A DNA stretch of 64,000 nucleotides, from positions 37,240,552-37,304,551 of the forward strand of contig OX419756.1 in the NCBI GenBank assembly GCA_948567375.1, written 5' to 3'. Below are positions 23,066-31,807 of the stretch, one piece after another. Below the pieces are notes generated by a model. That model saw nothing but the letters and a program-made list of their open reading frames with translations, was not told the DNA's origin and searched no databases. This DNA is from Lunularia cruciata. Lineage: Eukaryota; Streptophyta; Marchantiopsida; Lunulariales; Lunulariaceae. Positions within the stretch are counted from its first letter, which is position 1. Every line of letters starts with the position of its first letter. The position numbers and the translations under genes were made by a program.

Positions 23066-23069
23066 ACAG

Positions 23070-23772
23070 TAGTGCAATGTACCTAGCCCCATTTTCCAGC
23101 CAGTTTACATGTTCAACATACAATTTAACATACTCACAAAGAAGTAATGCAAGAAATTCCCCTACTACTACCTCACAACCCAAAGGTCGATCCATCATCA
23201 AGGAGTACCAAGATCTAGATGCAAAGTACAAGGAGATTGGAAGGTTCATGGTAGTGGATGAAGAAGCAATCACCACCACAATTAAGACAACAAAGAAGAA
23301 GATGACTCCATTGAGGTCTCAAAACCCATCTACAAGACCAAGAAAGAATCCTCAAGTCATAGATGTCTCTTTGGAGGAGCAAGAAAAAGAGTCCAAAGGA
23401 AAAGATCATTAAGAAGATTCATTTATATTGCAAAGGTCTACATTAGGGTCTAAAGATACATACTAGTAGAAAGACAAACATCAATACAAAGATGCACCAT
23501 CTGCTCAAAACCCAAAGCATCAAGAAGCAAACCAAGCTAATCAAGAAGACTAGGCCAAAGACATCCAAGAAGAATCTCATTTTTGGCCCAAAGAACCCCA
23601 TAGCTCCACTCAAGAATAGGACATCTCCAAAGGAGGAAAAGAGCATGTCCATGAAGGAAAGTAGGTGGAGCCCAAAGAAAACCTTGGAGGAGAAGAAGCC
23701 AAGAGGAAGGTGGACATCAAGTCCAAAGGCAAAGACCCTCTTAGAGGAGTATAGAACAAAATGAGAGGAGAG
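23070..23772 (+). pseudogene. N4 gene remnant, middle part
   Basis: Two + strand readable stretches carry basic and acidic low-complexity sequence. 23077-23412 gives KEYQDLDAKYKEIGRFMVVD and then VIDVSLEEQEKESKG. 23492-23764 gives Lys/Pro/Ser-rich sequence. They correspond in position to the linker before the coiled coil of N1. P1 interrupts the gene at 23773-23776. Confidence 0.5.
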
Positions 23773-23776
23773 TTTG
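23773..23776. other. P1 target-site duplication, left copy (tttg)
   Basis: tttg is repeated at 33664-33667, directly after the right LTR. It defines the limits of P1 as 23777-33663. Confidence 0.8.
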
Positions 23777-23881
23777 TGTTGTGCGTATATACATCGCTAC
23801 ACAACATACATCGCTGTCAACATCATACACTATAGAAGCACAACTCACACATAAGTCATACATAGACTCTAAAGTGCCACA
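23777..23881 (-). repeat. 105-bp module A (outer copy)
   Basis: It matches 24334-24438 except at one position (tgttgtgcg versus tgtcgtgcg). Both begin TG and end CA on the + strand, like miniature LTR termini. Confidence 0.95.
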
Positions 23882-24333
23882 ATAATCAGATTGCTTAACA
23901 CTTTCAACTCAACTCAACTCAGATCAGTACTTGATCTGTCACTCTATAAACTGCCAACAACAAGGCACTGATTATAGTCAAGCCACACCCACTCAAGCAT
24001 AGAGAATCCAGGTGACGCTCGCCGGCCTCTGTCCACCATAGCCAGGAACTGGAAGGCTCAACATCAGAGAAGTGAGCTCTCTGGAGCTCACTTCGAAATT
24101 ATACCCCCTGGACTCGAGCTAGCCCTGAAACCCTAACGGTCCCGCTGACGGCACACTCGACGGTGAAAACGGTGCAAAGTGACGGTGGGCCCCACCGTGA
24201 AGTCAGTACCCCGAACACAAAATCTAACCGTCGGAAAGTAGTCCCTGAGAAACTGCTAGAATAACTCTAACTACCATCACTGGAACTCCAGTGTCCGAGC
24301 ATCTAGATGCGGAACTACAAATGGCGTGATAGT

Positions 24334-24438
24334 TGTCGTGCGTATATACATCGCTACACAACATACATCGCTGTCAACATCATACACTATAGAAGCACAA
24401 CTCACACATAAGTCATACATAGACTCTAAAGTGCCACA
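24334..24438 (-). repeat. 105-bp module A' (inner copy, next to the polypurine tract)
   Basis: A direct repeat of 23777-23881. It lies immediately downstream, in element sense, of the polypurine tract and so marks the true start of the LTR. Confidence 0.95.
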
Positions 24439-24450
24439 ATCGCCCCCCTA
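24439..24450 (-). other. P1 polypurine tract
   Basis: On the - strand TAGGGGGGCGAT precedes the LTR start TGTGGCAC. P2 has AGGGGGCCAAT at the same place (47711-47722). Confidence 0.88.
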
Positions 24451-24607
24451 GCTGGTGGTTAGGTCCCTCTAACTCCAGATAGCCATCTACTCTAAGTATA
24501 TGGTATACCCTCTAATGGGCAAAGATCAGGAGGCCGGGTGCTATGGAGCCCCATCGTTAGTCGTCTGTCTGCAATCTATACCATATAAAGAATGAACTAG
24601 CTATAGG
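24451..24607 (-). other. P1 3' untranslated region
   Basis: About 157 bp between the stop after the PHD finger and the polypurine tract. No coding or structured feature was noticed. It is conserved in outline in P2 (47723-47890). Confidence 0.6.
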
Positions 24608-24982
24608 TCAAGTACATCTAGGACATAACCACTGTCCCTGAGGAACCACCGTGAGGGGAGGAGTCATACATGCCATATGCCATCCTCTCGAACAGCTATC
24701 ACACACTAACATAGTAGCAGCTCCACCAGAAGAGCCACATAACATACACCTCAAGCCTGCACGTACTAGTGCCAAGCTTGGGTCCATAGTACCATCAATG
24801 TTTGGGAGGTGGCATGGCGCACAATTGCGCACATGATCCTTCCAAACAACACCATCACGTCCTTCTAACACAAGGACTCCAGATGGCAAAACTTCACGCA
24901 CTCTCAAGATAGTGCGGCCTGTAGAAACATCAAGTGTCGTCGGTGCTGTCTGTTGTAGATATACATAGTCGCCTGGATGAAA
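24608..24982 (-). pseudogene. P1 integrase tail and PHD finger
   Basis: After a TGA at 24983 the frame continues with HPGDYVYLQQ, an SH3-like integrase tail start. It then reads VLEGRDGVVWKDH and a CxxCH (CAPCHLP). Next comes a C4HC3 PHD finger at 24748-24614, with Cys pair, 11-residue gap, CDSC, a His four residues on, Cys, the PPL turn, and W-L-C-P-R-C. All eight zinc ligands are present and the reading frame ends one residue later (TGA 24608-24610). PHD fingers commonly read histone H3 tails, so this one may replace the chromodomain of chromoviruses as a targeting module. Binding specificity cannot be judged from this. Confidence 0.9.
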
Positions 24983-25693
24983 TCAACGGATCAAGGGTCT
25001 ATAACCTCCTCCTCGAATGGTAGCATAGCGTAAAGTATCTCTATGCTGAGCAATCGCCAAGTTCTCAAAGGCCATCGGCATCACTCTCCGAAAGATCTCT
25101 GCCCGTTGAGAACATGCGCTCATCCATACATCGGGGTCATCCAAGTCCAAAAGTACAGTAGCATCTCGACGAATGGCTGCAGGTAAATCTGGATCTCGTC
25201 CATAGAGTAGAAAGTATGGAGAGAAGGATGCTAAGGAGGCTTGCCGGCTGAACCAATAGCCCATGGCCAACCAAGGTAATTGGAGATCCCAATCTCCCAA
25301 GTGGGCTCTCTGCAAACCATACTTTTGCAATCCTCTCTTCACCGTCTGAACCACTCTCTCTGCTAAGCCATCTGCCTCAGGGTGATCTCGGGATGTAGTA
25401 CGATGATCAATCAAAGCCTTGTCACACAAGACCTGAAACTCTCCCAAGAACTCTGTACCCTGATCAGTCAAAACCTCAGCTGGTGCACCAAAATGACTAA
25501 GAACTCGATCCAGGAACGAGTAAGCTGTCCCTTCACTAGACTTGTCAGGAAGTGCCACCAACTCAATCCACTTGGAGAAGTGCTCCACCATCACCAAAAC
25601 ATACCGATGATGTCTCACAGTCAGCGGTAAAGGTCCGGCAAAGTCCAAACTCCAACGGTAACCCAATCCCATGATAGGTAATGGGTGTAACTA
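24983..25693 (-). pseudogene. P1 integrase catalytic core
   Basis: Readable without interruption for 229 residues from 25672. The catalytic Asp is in WSLDFAGPLP (residue 10), the second Asp in VLTDQGTEF (70), and the Glu in DGLAERVVQ (105), close to the D,D-35-E spacing. It is followed by FSPYFLLYGRDP, a typical core end motif. The stop TGA at 24983-24985 separates it from the tail, and TAG at 25691-25693 separates it from the zinc domain. Catalytic residues are intact, so the damage is limited to stops. Confidence 0.93.
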
Positions 25694-26605
25694 TGGCGTA
25701 GGAGCATTGAATGATGCTCTAACTCGGTCACAAACCACACATCTGGCAACAAACTGCTGTACCTCGGTCTGCATACCGCGCCACCAATAATGACTCTGGA
25801 GTAAGCTATATGTATGCTTTACTCCAAAATGTCCTAGCTCCTCATGAGCATGACGGACCAACTGTGGTCTCTGTGATGGAAGTGGTACTACTCGCACTCT
25901 ACCATCCTCCCATACACGCAAAAGGTGTCTACCCTCCAATCTGAACCGTCTGGCTCGCTGAAGAACACGGTCTCTCTCCTTGGCCCCAACTGTGCCACCC
26001 ACAACACCAATGCAAAGATAGTCCATCACTAAGACATCATCATGAATGTCTCGCTGAACTGTACCAATATCTTTACTCTCTGGATCTGTGACCTCAATAA
26101 CTCCTCCTGTATGCACTGAGAGAGATACCACCAAAGTCTCTGCAAATATACACAAAAAGGCCGATGCATGCCAACCAGGCACCATCTCCTCATCTGTCTC
26201 ACCATGCCAACGTGCTCCGGTCTGATCCTGCTGGCTGGGACATGGGTTTCTACTCAACCCATCTGCATCACGGTTCACCATTCCAGGTCTGTGAACAACC
26301 ATGAAATCATACTCCTGTAAAATCAGAGCCCATCGTGCAAGCTTCCCTGAAAGCTTGTCGGACTCCATCAACCATTTCAGTGGCTGATGATCAATGATGA
26401 GAGTGAAGGGGTTACCAAATAGGTAACATCGGAAATGTGCTATTGCCCAAACTGCTGCCAAGCACTCTCCCTCATATGAACTATACTTTGCCTCCGCTGA
26501 ATTGTTGGAGCGACTAGCATAGGCCACCACAAACTCCTTCTCCTCATCATCATGTTGGGTGAGCACCGCTCCAAGCCCCAACATACTCCAATCAGTGTGA
26601 ACCTA
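25694..26605 (-). pseudogene. P1 RNase H and integrase zinc domain
   Basis: Starting just after TAG 26603-26605, the frame reads VHTDWSMLGLGAVLTQ (first RNase H Asp), then KYSSYEGECLAAVWA (Glu), IIDHQPLKWL (Asp), and HRPGMVNRDADGLSR at the end of RNase H. After a spacer the integrase N-terminal zinc domain follows, with HEELGHFGVKHT, HYWWRGM and CVVC (25846-25731, all four HHCC ligands present). The stretch of 297 residues has no internal stop. Confidence 0.93.
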
Positions 26606-27724
26606 AAATGGTCGTCCCCTAATTGGTCTCCTCAAAATAGGAGCAGATGTCAACCTCTCCTTGAGCTCTACAAAAGCTCTCTCCTGCTCATCTCCCCAAC
26701 ACCACTCCTGTGTAAGCTTGGTCAGCTTCGTCAAGGCCTTGGCAATGGCACTAAATCCTCTAACATAGCGGCGATAGAAGTTCACCAACCCAAGGAATGC
26801 TCGCACTCTGCTCACATCCGTAGGCCGAGGAATACGTGCAATAGCCTCCACCTTGGTCTGCTGAACACCAAGTCCTCTGGGGTAGATAGTGTGACCCAAA
26901 TACTCAACCTGCTCATGGAAGAACCTACACTTCCCAGGATGTAATTTGAGTCCATGAGATCTCAACCTCTCAAACACCTCCAACAACTATCTCTCATGCT
27001 CCTCCACAGTAGTGCTATAAACCAAAATGTCATCAATATAACACCGAGCAAAATCCAATCCAGCTAGGATCCTATCCATGACCCTCTGGAACTCAGCAGG
27101 AGCGTTCTTCAACCCAAATGGTAAGAACCTCCACTGATATAACACATCCTTGCCGTGAGGATCAATAGCCCAAAATGTTGTCTTGGACTTATCCTCCTCC
27201 TTGATCGGCAACTGATGATATCCCGCTCGAAGATCCAAAGTACTGAAGACCTTTGCATGCCCAATCGCATCAAAAATCTCCTCCGGTGTAGGCATGGCAT
27301 ACCGATCAGCCCTGGTCTGTCGGTTGATAGGATGGTAATCTCCACACATCCGCCTATCTGTATAGTTGCCATGCATATCCTTCTTGGTTGGCATCACTAT
27401 CACTGATGCATACTCTCCATGTGAAATCTCCACCAAACCAGCCTCAAAAAGGTCACTACTCCGGCTCTGAATCAATGTCCTTTCCATATCACTATATTGA
27501 TAAGGACGTCGGAAAACTGGTGTGTCGCTAGTCAGCTCAATCCGTATACCAGGTCCCTTCAGAGCACCCAAATCCTTCATACTGAAGGCAAAACAACTCG
27601 TGTGACTCCTCAAGAACCTCCAAACCCTCCGTCTTTCCTCTCCATTAAGCTTGGGTCCAAGATCTGGCTCCCAAGTATCCTCTGTAACTGTAGTAGGAGT
27701 GGAAGACGTACTGACTGGCTGCTA
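26606..27724 (-). pseudogene. P1 reverse transcriptase
   Basis: From 27721 a linker leads to RT. RT motifs include VFSTLDLRAGYHQLPI (first Asp), KTTFW, FLPFGLKNAPAEFQ and CYIDDILVYS, with the YIDD box at 27029-27040. The thumb and connection continue after the stop at 26987-26989 as GHTIYPRGLGVQQTK and FLGLVNFYRRYV. All catalytic residues are intact. Boundaries are TAG 27722-27724 upstream and TAG 26603-26605 downstream. This is a standard Ty3/gypsy RT. The template it would copy is the element RNA. Confidence 0.95.
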
Positions 27725-28063
27725 CACTGGGCCCTTGGGAGCAATGGTGTCATGCTTCTGACCACTAGAGGTCCCAACCTCTGTGTGAAAAACTCCCTCT
27801 ACTCTGGCTGCAAGCTCCATACGTCCTCTGGCTGCATCCCATGTGGACCAAGGGTGTAATCCAAGTAGCCCACGCTCACCTGGATGGACTCCAAGTAGAC
27901 CACTCTCCCTAGTAGCTACTGGATGTGTCCCAAGAATACCATGTCCACTCGGTCCATCGCCCCCAGCATGTGCCTGAATCGTCTCGATAGGCACAGGGCT
28001 CACAAGTGTCCGAGTGGTGATGCCTATCAAGCGCATCCTACGCTGCTCTGCCAAACCAAGGCT
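27725..28063 (-). pseudogene. P1 linker between methyltransferase and RT
   Basis: About 113 residues follow the last methyltransferase motif. A short tandem motif of the form (I/L)LGxHP occurs three times (27851-27940: GILGTHP, GLLGVHP, GLLGLHP). The linker ends QKHDTIAPKGPV before TAG 27722. No known domain is recognised. It may be a flexible hinge or the site of protease cleavage. Confidence 0.7.
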
Positions 28064-29008
28064 CACAATCCAGGTCAAACAGTTCAGGTCCATAGCCTGA
28101 CCTAACACCTGACGCCTAGATGCTTCTGACACTGCTGGAACAGCGGTAATACCGGTGCAAAAACCCATCGCCCGCTCTCTCTCATCAGCATTGGGCTCCA
28201 CCAATTACTGTAACTGTGAGTCCCAAACAAGTCCAGGTCCTCCCTCTCAAAAAGCATGAGAGCCTGGGAAACTCATGAGTGTGGGAAATGCAGCTCTAGG
28301 CTGTCCAACTAGGTTCACCACTGCCATAGGTGACCTATCAGCCACTACCACTGTCTGAGACTGACGCCCAACATCCAAGATATCATCAACAAGGATGTGG
28401 TCAAGTCACTTAATCCCATCATAACTACGCTGTAGAACCTCTCTGGGTAAAAGGTTTGTCCACCAAAGACGAAGACGATGAGCCCGTGATCCCACTCTGG
28501 CTGCATCTAACAATACAGCAGGTCCCATCCAAGAATGGACCTGATGTGTACTCGCCACCACTCTAGTGCGAGAATCACCCATCAATGGAACGTTCTCCAA
28601 AAGGTAAGCTGGAGAAACAGACTGATGAACCTGGAGATGTCATAATATCCGTAACATCTCCCAGAACACACCAGAATGAGGATCCTGGAGACCCAAACCG
28701 CGGCCCGCACGTGTATGTCCCTGACATGGCCATCCAGAAATCACCAAGTGAACAGGCCCATGTCTCTCTAGGTCATGCGCCCCCAGTAAGGAAATGTCTC
28801 CTGGTAAGGCCTTTTGGTAACCTCTGACTGCTGACATCGGTAATAACTCCGGATACCGATAGGCCAAGTGTGCCACATGATGTAGAGAGACTCGTCTAGC
28901 AATCTCATCTCTCTCTACATACAAGTACCTCTATACTCGGATACCCGCCTGTAACACCACAGCTAGTCCGATGCTGATCCCACCAAACAACTCCAATAGA
29001 CATATCCC
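28064..29008 (-). pseudogene. P1 cytosine-5 DNA methyltransferase domain (DNMT3-like)
   Basis: In the gag-pol frame, motif I reads LLELFGGISIGL (28999-28964), close to the LF-x-GI-x-x-GL of DNMT3. Motif II follows as YVERDE. Motif IV reads ISGWPCQGHTRAG with the catalytic Cys at 28726-28724. Motif VI is ENVP (28597 downward). Motif VIII reads LLDAARVGSRAHRLRLWWTN (28513-28448), and motifs IX/X read NADERERAMGF and LGQAMDLNCLTW (28195-28064). The motif order is unpermuted, unlike plant DRM enzymes. The known reaction is methyl transfer from S-adenosylmethionine to carbon 5 of cytosine. Five stops fall inside (TAG 28931, TGA 28640, 28406 and 28247, TAA 28205), so it is inactive here. It begins about 230 codons after the protease catalytic Asp. 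Confidence 0.93.
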
Positions 29009-29850
29009 CTCTACTGGATACTGCCAAGCAATGAGTGTGGTATCCAGAGGTGTCAAAGCAATTGCCTCTGGAGGCTCATCCTCACACTCATCCCCTGATG
29101 GTACGAAGGCTCCACTCCAAGCCTGCTGCACCAACTGATCCGCATGCTGCTGCAATGCCTCCTCTGAACTCCACAATGGAACATCCAAGGTGGATGGAAC
29201 AATCCCACTTGTACTCCATAGCCGAGTGATCTCCTCTGGTACTGGAGTATCCTCTGCATGGACATTCCCCTCCAACAAGTCACCAGGCCAAGTAACTGCA
29301 CCGCTGAAAGCTAAAACTGATGTTGCCATGGTCCCGGGCTGTAGTGAGCCAAGACTGCCACTACTGAAGCGTACTGGTAGGCGACATACCTGTCCCTCAC
29401 CAGACTGCCAACCAGGTCTATAAGAGGTTGTCTCCTCCCAATAGTCAATACTGAAACCCATAGGGTATAACACTGCTCCCCCAACTAGCACATCATAGGA
29501 CTCAGCTATCGTCGCAATAGCCTGAGCTCTCACCACCGAGCTATCAGTCGGATGACCAGGCTGAACCTGGACAACAAGCTCTCCACGTGTGATGTACTGT
29601 GTCGAACCACCACCAAGAGATGTCTGGATCTGAAATGGACACCTCTCCACATCGGTCTTCCGTAACTCCAGACCAACAACTGCAGCCTTCCCCAACATAA
29701 GGGGCTGCGCACCAGAGTCTAACAAGACTCTCTGTGGTGTATAGACCTTCCCTGAAGGTCCCACCAAACAAAAGATCCCCCTCTGGTTATCCAATAGGAC
29801 AACACCAGGTGTAAACCGCGCTCTCTCAAAGGCCGGTCTAGCTAGCAACT
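29009..29850 (-). pseudogene. P1 aspartic protease and post-protease region
   Basis: The active site reads VLLDSGAQPLMLG with Asp at 29719-29717, and all catalytic residues are kept. Later, SYDVLVGGAVLYPMGFSID corresponds to the conserved DVLIG strand and the segment before RT in other gypsy elements. A further roughly 100 acidic residues (EEITRLWSTSG, DECEDEPPEAIAL) bridge to methyltransferase motif I without a break. There are no internal stops. The protease would cut the single long polyprotein into its parts, presumably including a free or RT-linked methyltransferase. Confidence 0.9.
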
Positions 29851-31807
29851 CCTCCAGTCTAGCCGCTGCTGCCTGCCATAAACCACTGGTCGCTGAACGG
29901 ATCCCATGCTCCTCAACCAAGTCAGCTCCACTACCAACCACCTCTGCTCTAGTAGTAGGAACTGCACCATCCCTACTCTCACACAACGTGGCAGCCAACC
30001 AGAACACTGGGGCTGGGTCCACTCCCAATGTAAACATGTCACTGGCTGAAAATAAAGGATGCCGCATAATCAGCTGAGCCGCCCCCAACATCATGCTAGA
30101 CTCAATCTGTGTAGTAGCAGGTGGCTGACTAGCAGGTACTCCATCAGGTACTCCATCACCACCTACCACACCTGCATTGGGACGTCTAGGAACCATGGAT
30201 GTCGTCTGCAATGCCTCAGATAGCGTGAAAGATTGGGGAAGTCTGACCTGTCTCCCAACCTCTCCTCTCTGTGGGTCCAACTCCACTGATGCTCCTCTAG
30301 GCTCTGGAGCATGTACTGCACTCCTAGTCACTGCTGCAGATGCATCCACCTGTGCTGCTCCGCACATGAAGTCCAAAGCATCTCTATCACCAGCATATGA
30401 GGTGGAAGCCTCAGCACCCAAATCTGATCTCCTCTGAGCAATAGCCATACTAGCCAATCTCTGCTCCAACTGCTCAATCCGAGTAGCCATAGCTGTGTCA
30501 GAAGTAAGAGCAGGTACTGCACCCCTACTAGGTGTAGATCCTCTACCACCACCTCTACCACCTCGTCCTCCATGAACTGGAGCTCCTCTACTACCTGCCA
30601 TAGCAGCCCTACCACTTTGTAACTCCGGGTGTAGGTCAAAACACCGGTCACTAGTATGACCAAATCTATGGCAGTGGTCACACTGCCTCTGTGCTGGCTG
30701 TGATGCATCAAAGGTATCAGGTCCGCTGCCCTGAGTACACTCTCTCCTATGGTGAGGTCCACCACAAGTCCAACAAGCAACACCACCACTCACTGGCTGC
30801 TGCTGACCCAAAAATGAGGGTAAGGGTCTAACTCCACTAGGCCCTCCACTCGCTCCATAGGATCTGGGCTGTCCACCTTGTCCTCGAAAACCAATTGGGC
30901 GTGGTGCACTCTGCTGCACTCTAGAAGAAGTCACAACTGTGGATGAGGTCTCCCTACCAAATCCAGATGTCACCACTCTCTCCTCCACCATGTTGAGCTC
31001 AATACGCTCAGCCAAACCAAAGACTACTGCCAAAGTGGGCGAAGTAGCCTGCAACAACGTAGCATCATGAACTCTACATCGCAACTCCCTATCCAGTATC
31101 CCATACCAAAACTGGACTGCCTGGGCCTCAGTAACTCCCTGAGTGAAACTGATCAGCCGCCTCATGCGAGTGTATGCCTCGCGTAGGCTCTCTCCAGCCT
31201 TCCACTGGAACTCTTGCAAGCTCCTCAGCTTGTCAGTCCGCACTTCCTGGTAGTTCTGCCTCAAACATAGGAAGAACTCAACCATGGGGTTAAACCCCGG
31301 TACCACACCACCTCCTGCAGCGGTACCTCCACTCGTAGTAGCACTATCTCTAGCTAGTGCACCTCCACTAGCTCCACCAACACTACTCGAGCTAGAACTC
31401 GTAGGTACAGCCGACCTACCCCTGGCCACCAAACCTGAAGTGATGGAGACATAGTGTGGAAACCAATACTATCTCCATAACTCAATCTCCTCCAAATGAG
31501 CTCTCCTGAACTCATGGTAGTCGTCCATCGGTGGACCCTCCAAGTGCTGAAACAACCCCTTCCATGCCATGAAGGGTGTGAACAAAGTCGGGTTTCGCAT
31601 CTGCTGCAGATCACACCAACTATCAAACTCCTGGATGAAATCATCCAACTCAATAGTATCCACTATACCAGAGTAACGCCTAGGGCCTTTGGAGGCCCCA
31701 TAAATCTCGTCCATGTCCCACAACAACGGTGCGGACACACCAAGTGCACTCTCAACTGAATCAGCTCCTGTGTCAAACTCCAACTCAAAGTCAATCTCCT
31801 CCCTCAT
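29851..31807 (-). pseudogene. P1 Gag with two CCHC zinc knuckles
   Basis: The first ATG in frame is at 31807 (MREEIDFELEFD, an acidic start). The readable frame extends upstream to 31954 without another ATG. TAG at 31469-31471 is the only stop in Gag. The capsid part reads LRSLQEFQWKAGESLREAY and FWYGILDRELR (31230-31060). Two knuckles follow: CWTCGGPHHRREC (30775-30737, one residue shorter than canonical) and CDHCHRFGHTSDRC (30682-30641, canonical CX2CX4HX4C). A Gly/Arg-rich stretch (about 30600-30540) comes next, then a Ser/Pro-rich linker to the protease. Gag packages the element RNA. Confidence 0.92.

Larger units (their letters stand above)
23777..24438 (-). repeat. P1 3' LTR (structure A-B-A')
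   Basis: On the - strand it starts TGTGGCACTTTAGAG directly after the polypurine tract and ends ...TACGCACAACA before the tttg duplication. A 105-bp module occurs at both ends (24334-24438 and 23777-23881, one mismatch). Between them is the core B (23882-24333), which is the only part found in the 5' LTR. The older copy P2 has the same A-B-A' arrangement. Confidence 0.88.

Noticed and set aside
23882-24333. Core B of the P1 3' LTR as an independent solo LTR inserted in a 210-bp repeat
   Set aside because: P2 has the same A-B-A' order next to its polypurine tract, and the P1 tract adjoins A'. An independent insertion would need to have happened twice at the same place.
28931-28933. Programmed stop readthrough at TAG between Gag-protease and methyltransferase
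   Set aside because: Ten similar stops occur through the frame, including inside the methyltransferase and RT, so decay is the simpler reading. The stop lies between motifs I and II, a poor place for a programmed signal.
28931-31432. 833-residue frame as a single intact host gene
   Set aside because: It holds Gag zinc knuckles and a retroviral protease, and it continues in the same frame into methyltransferase, RT and integrase. It lies between LTRs with a TSD.
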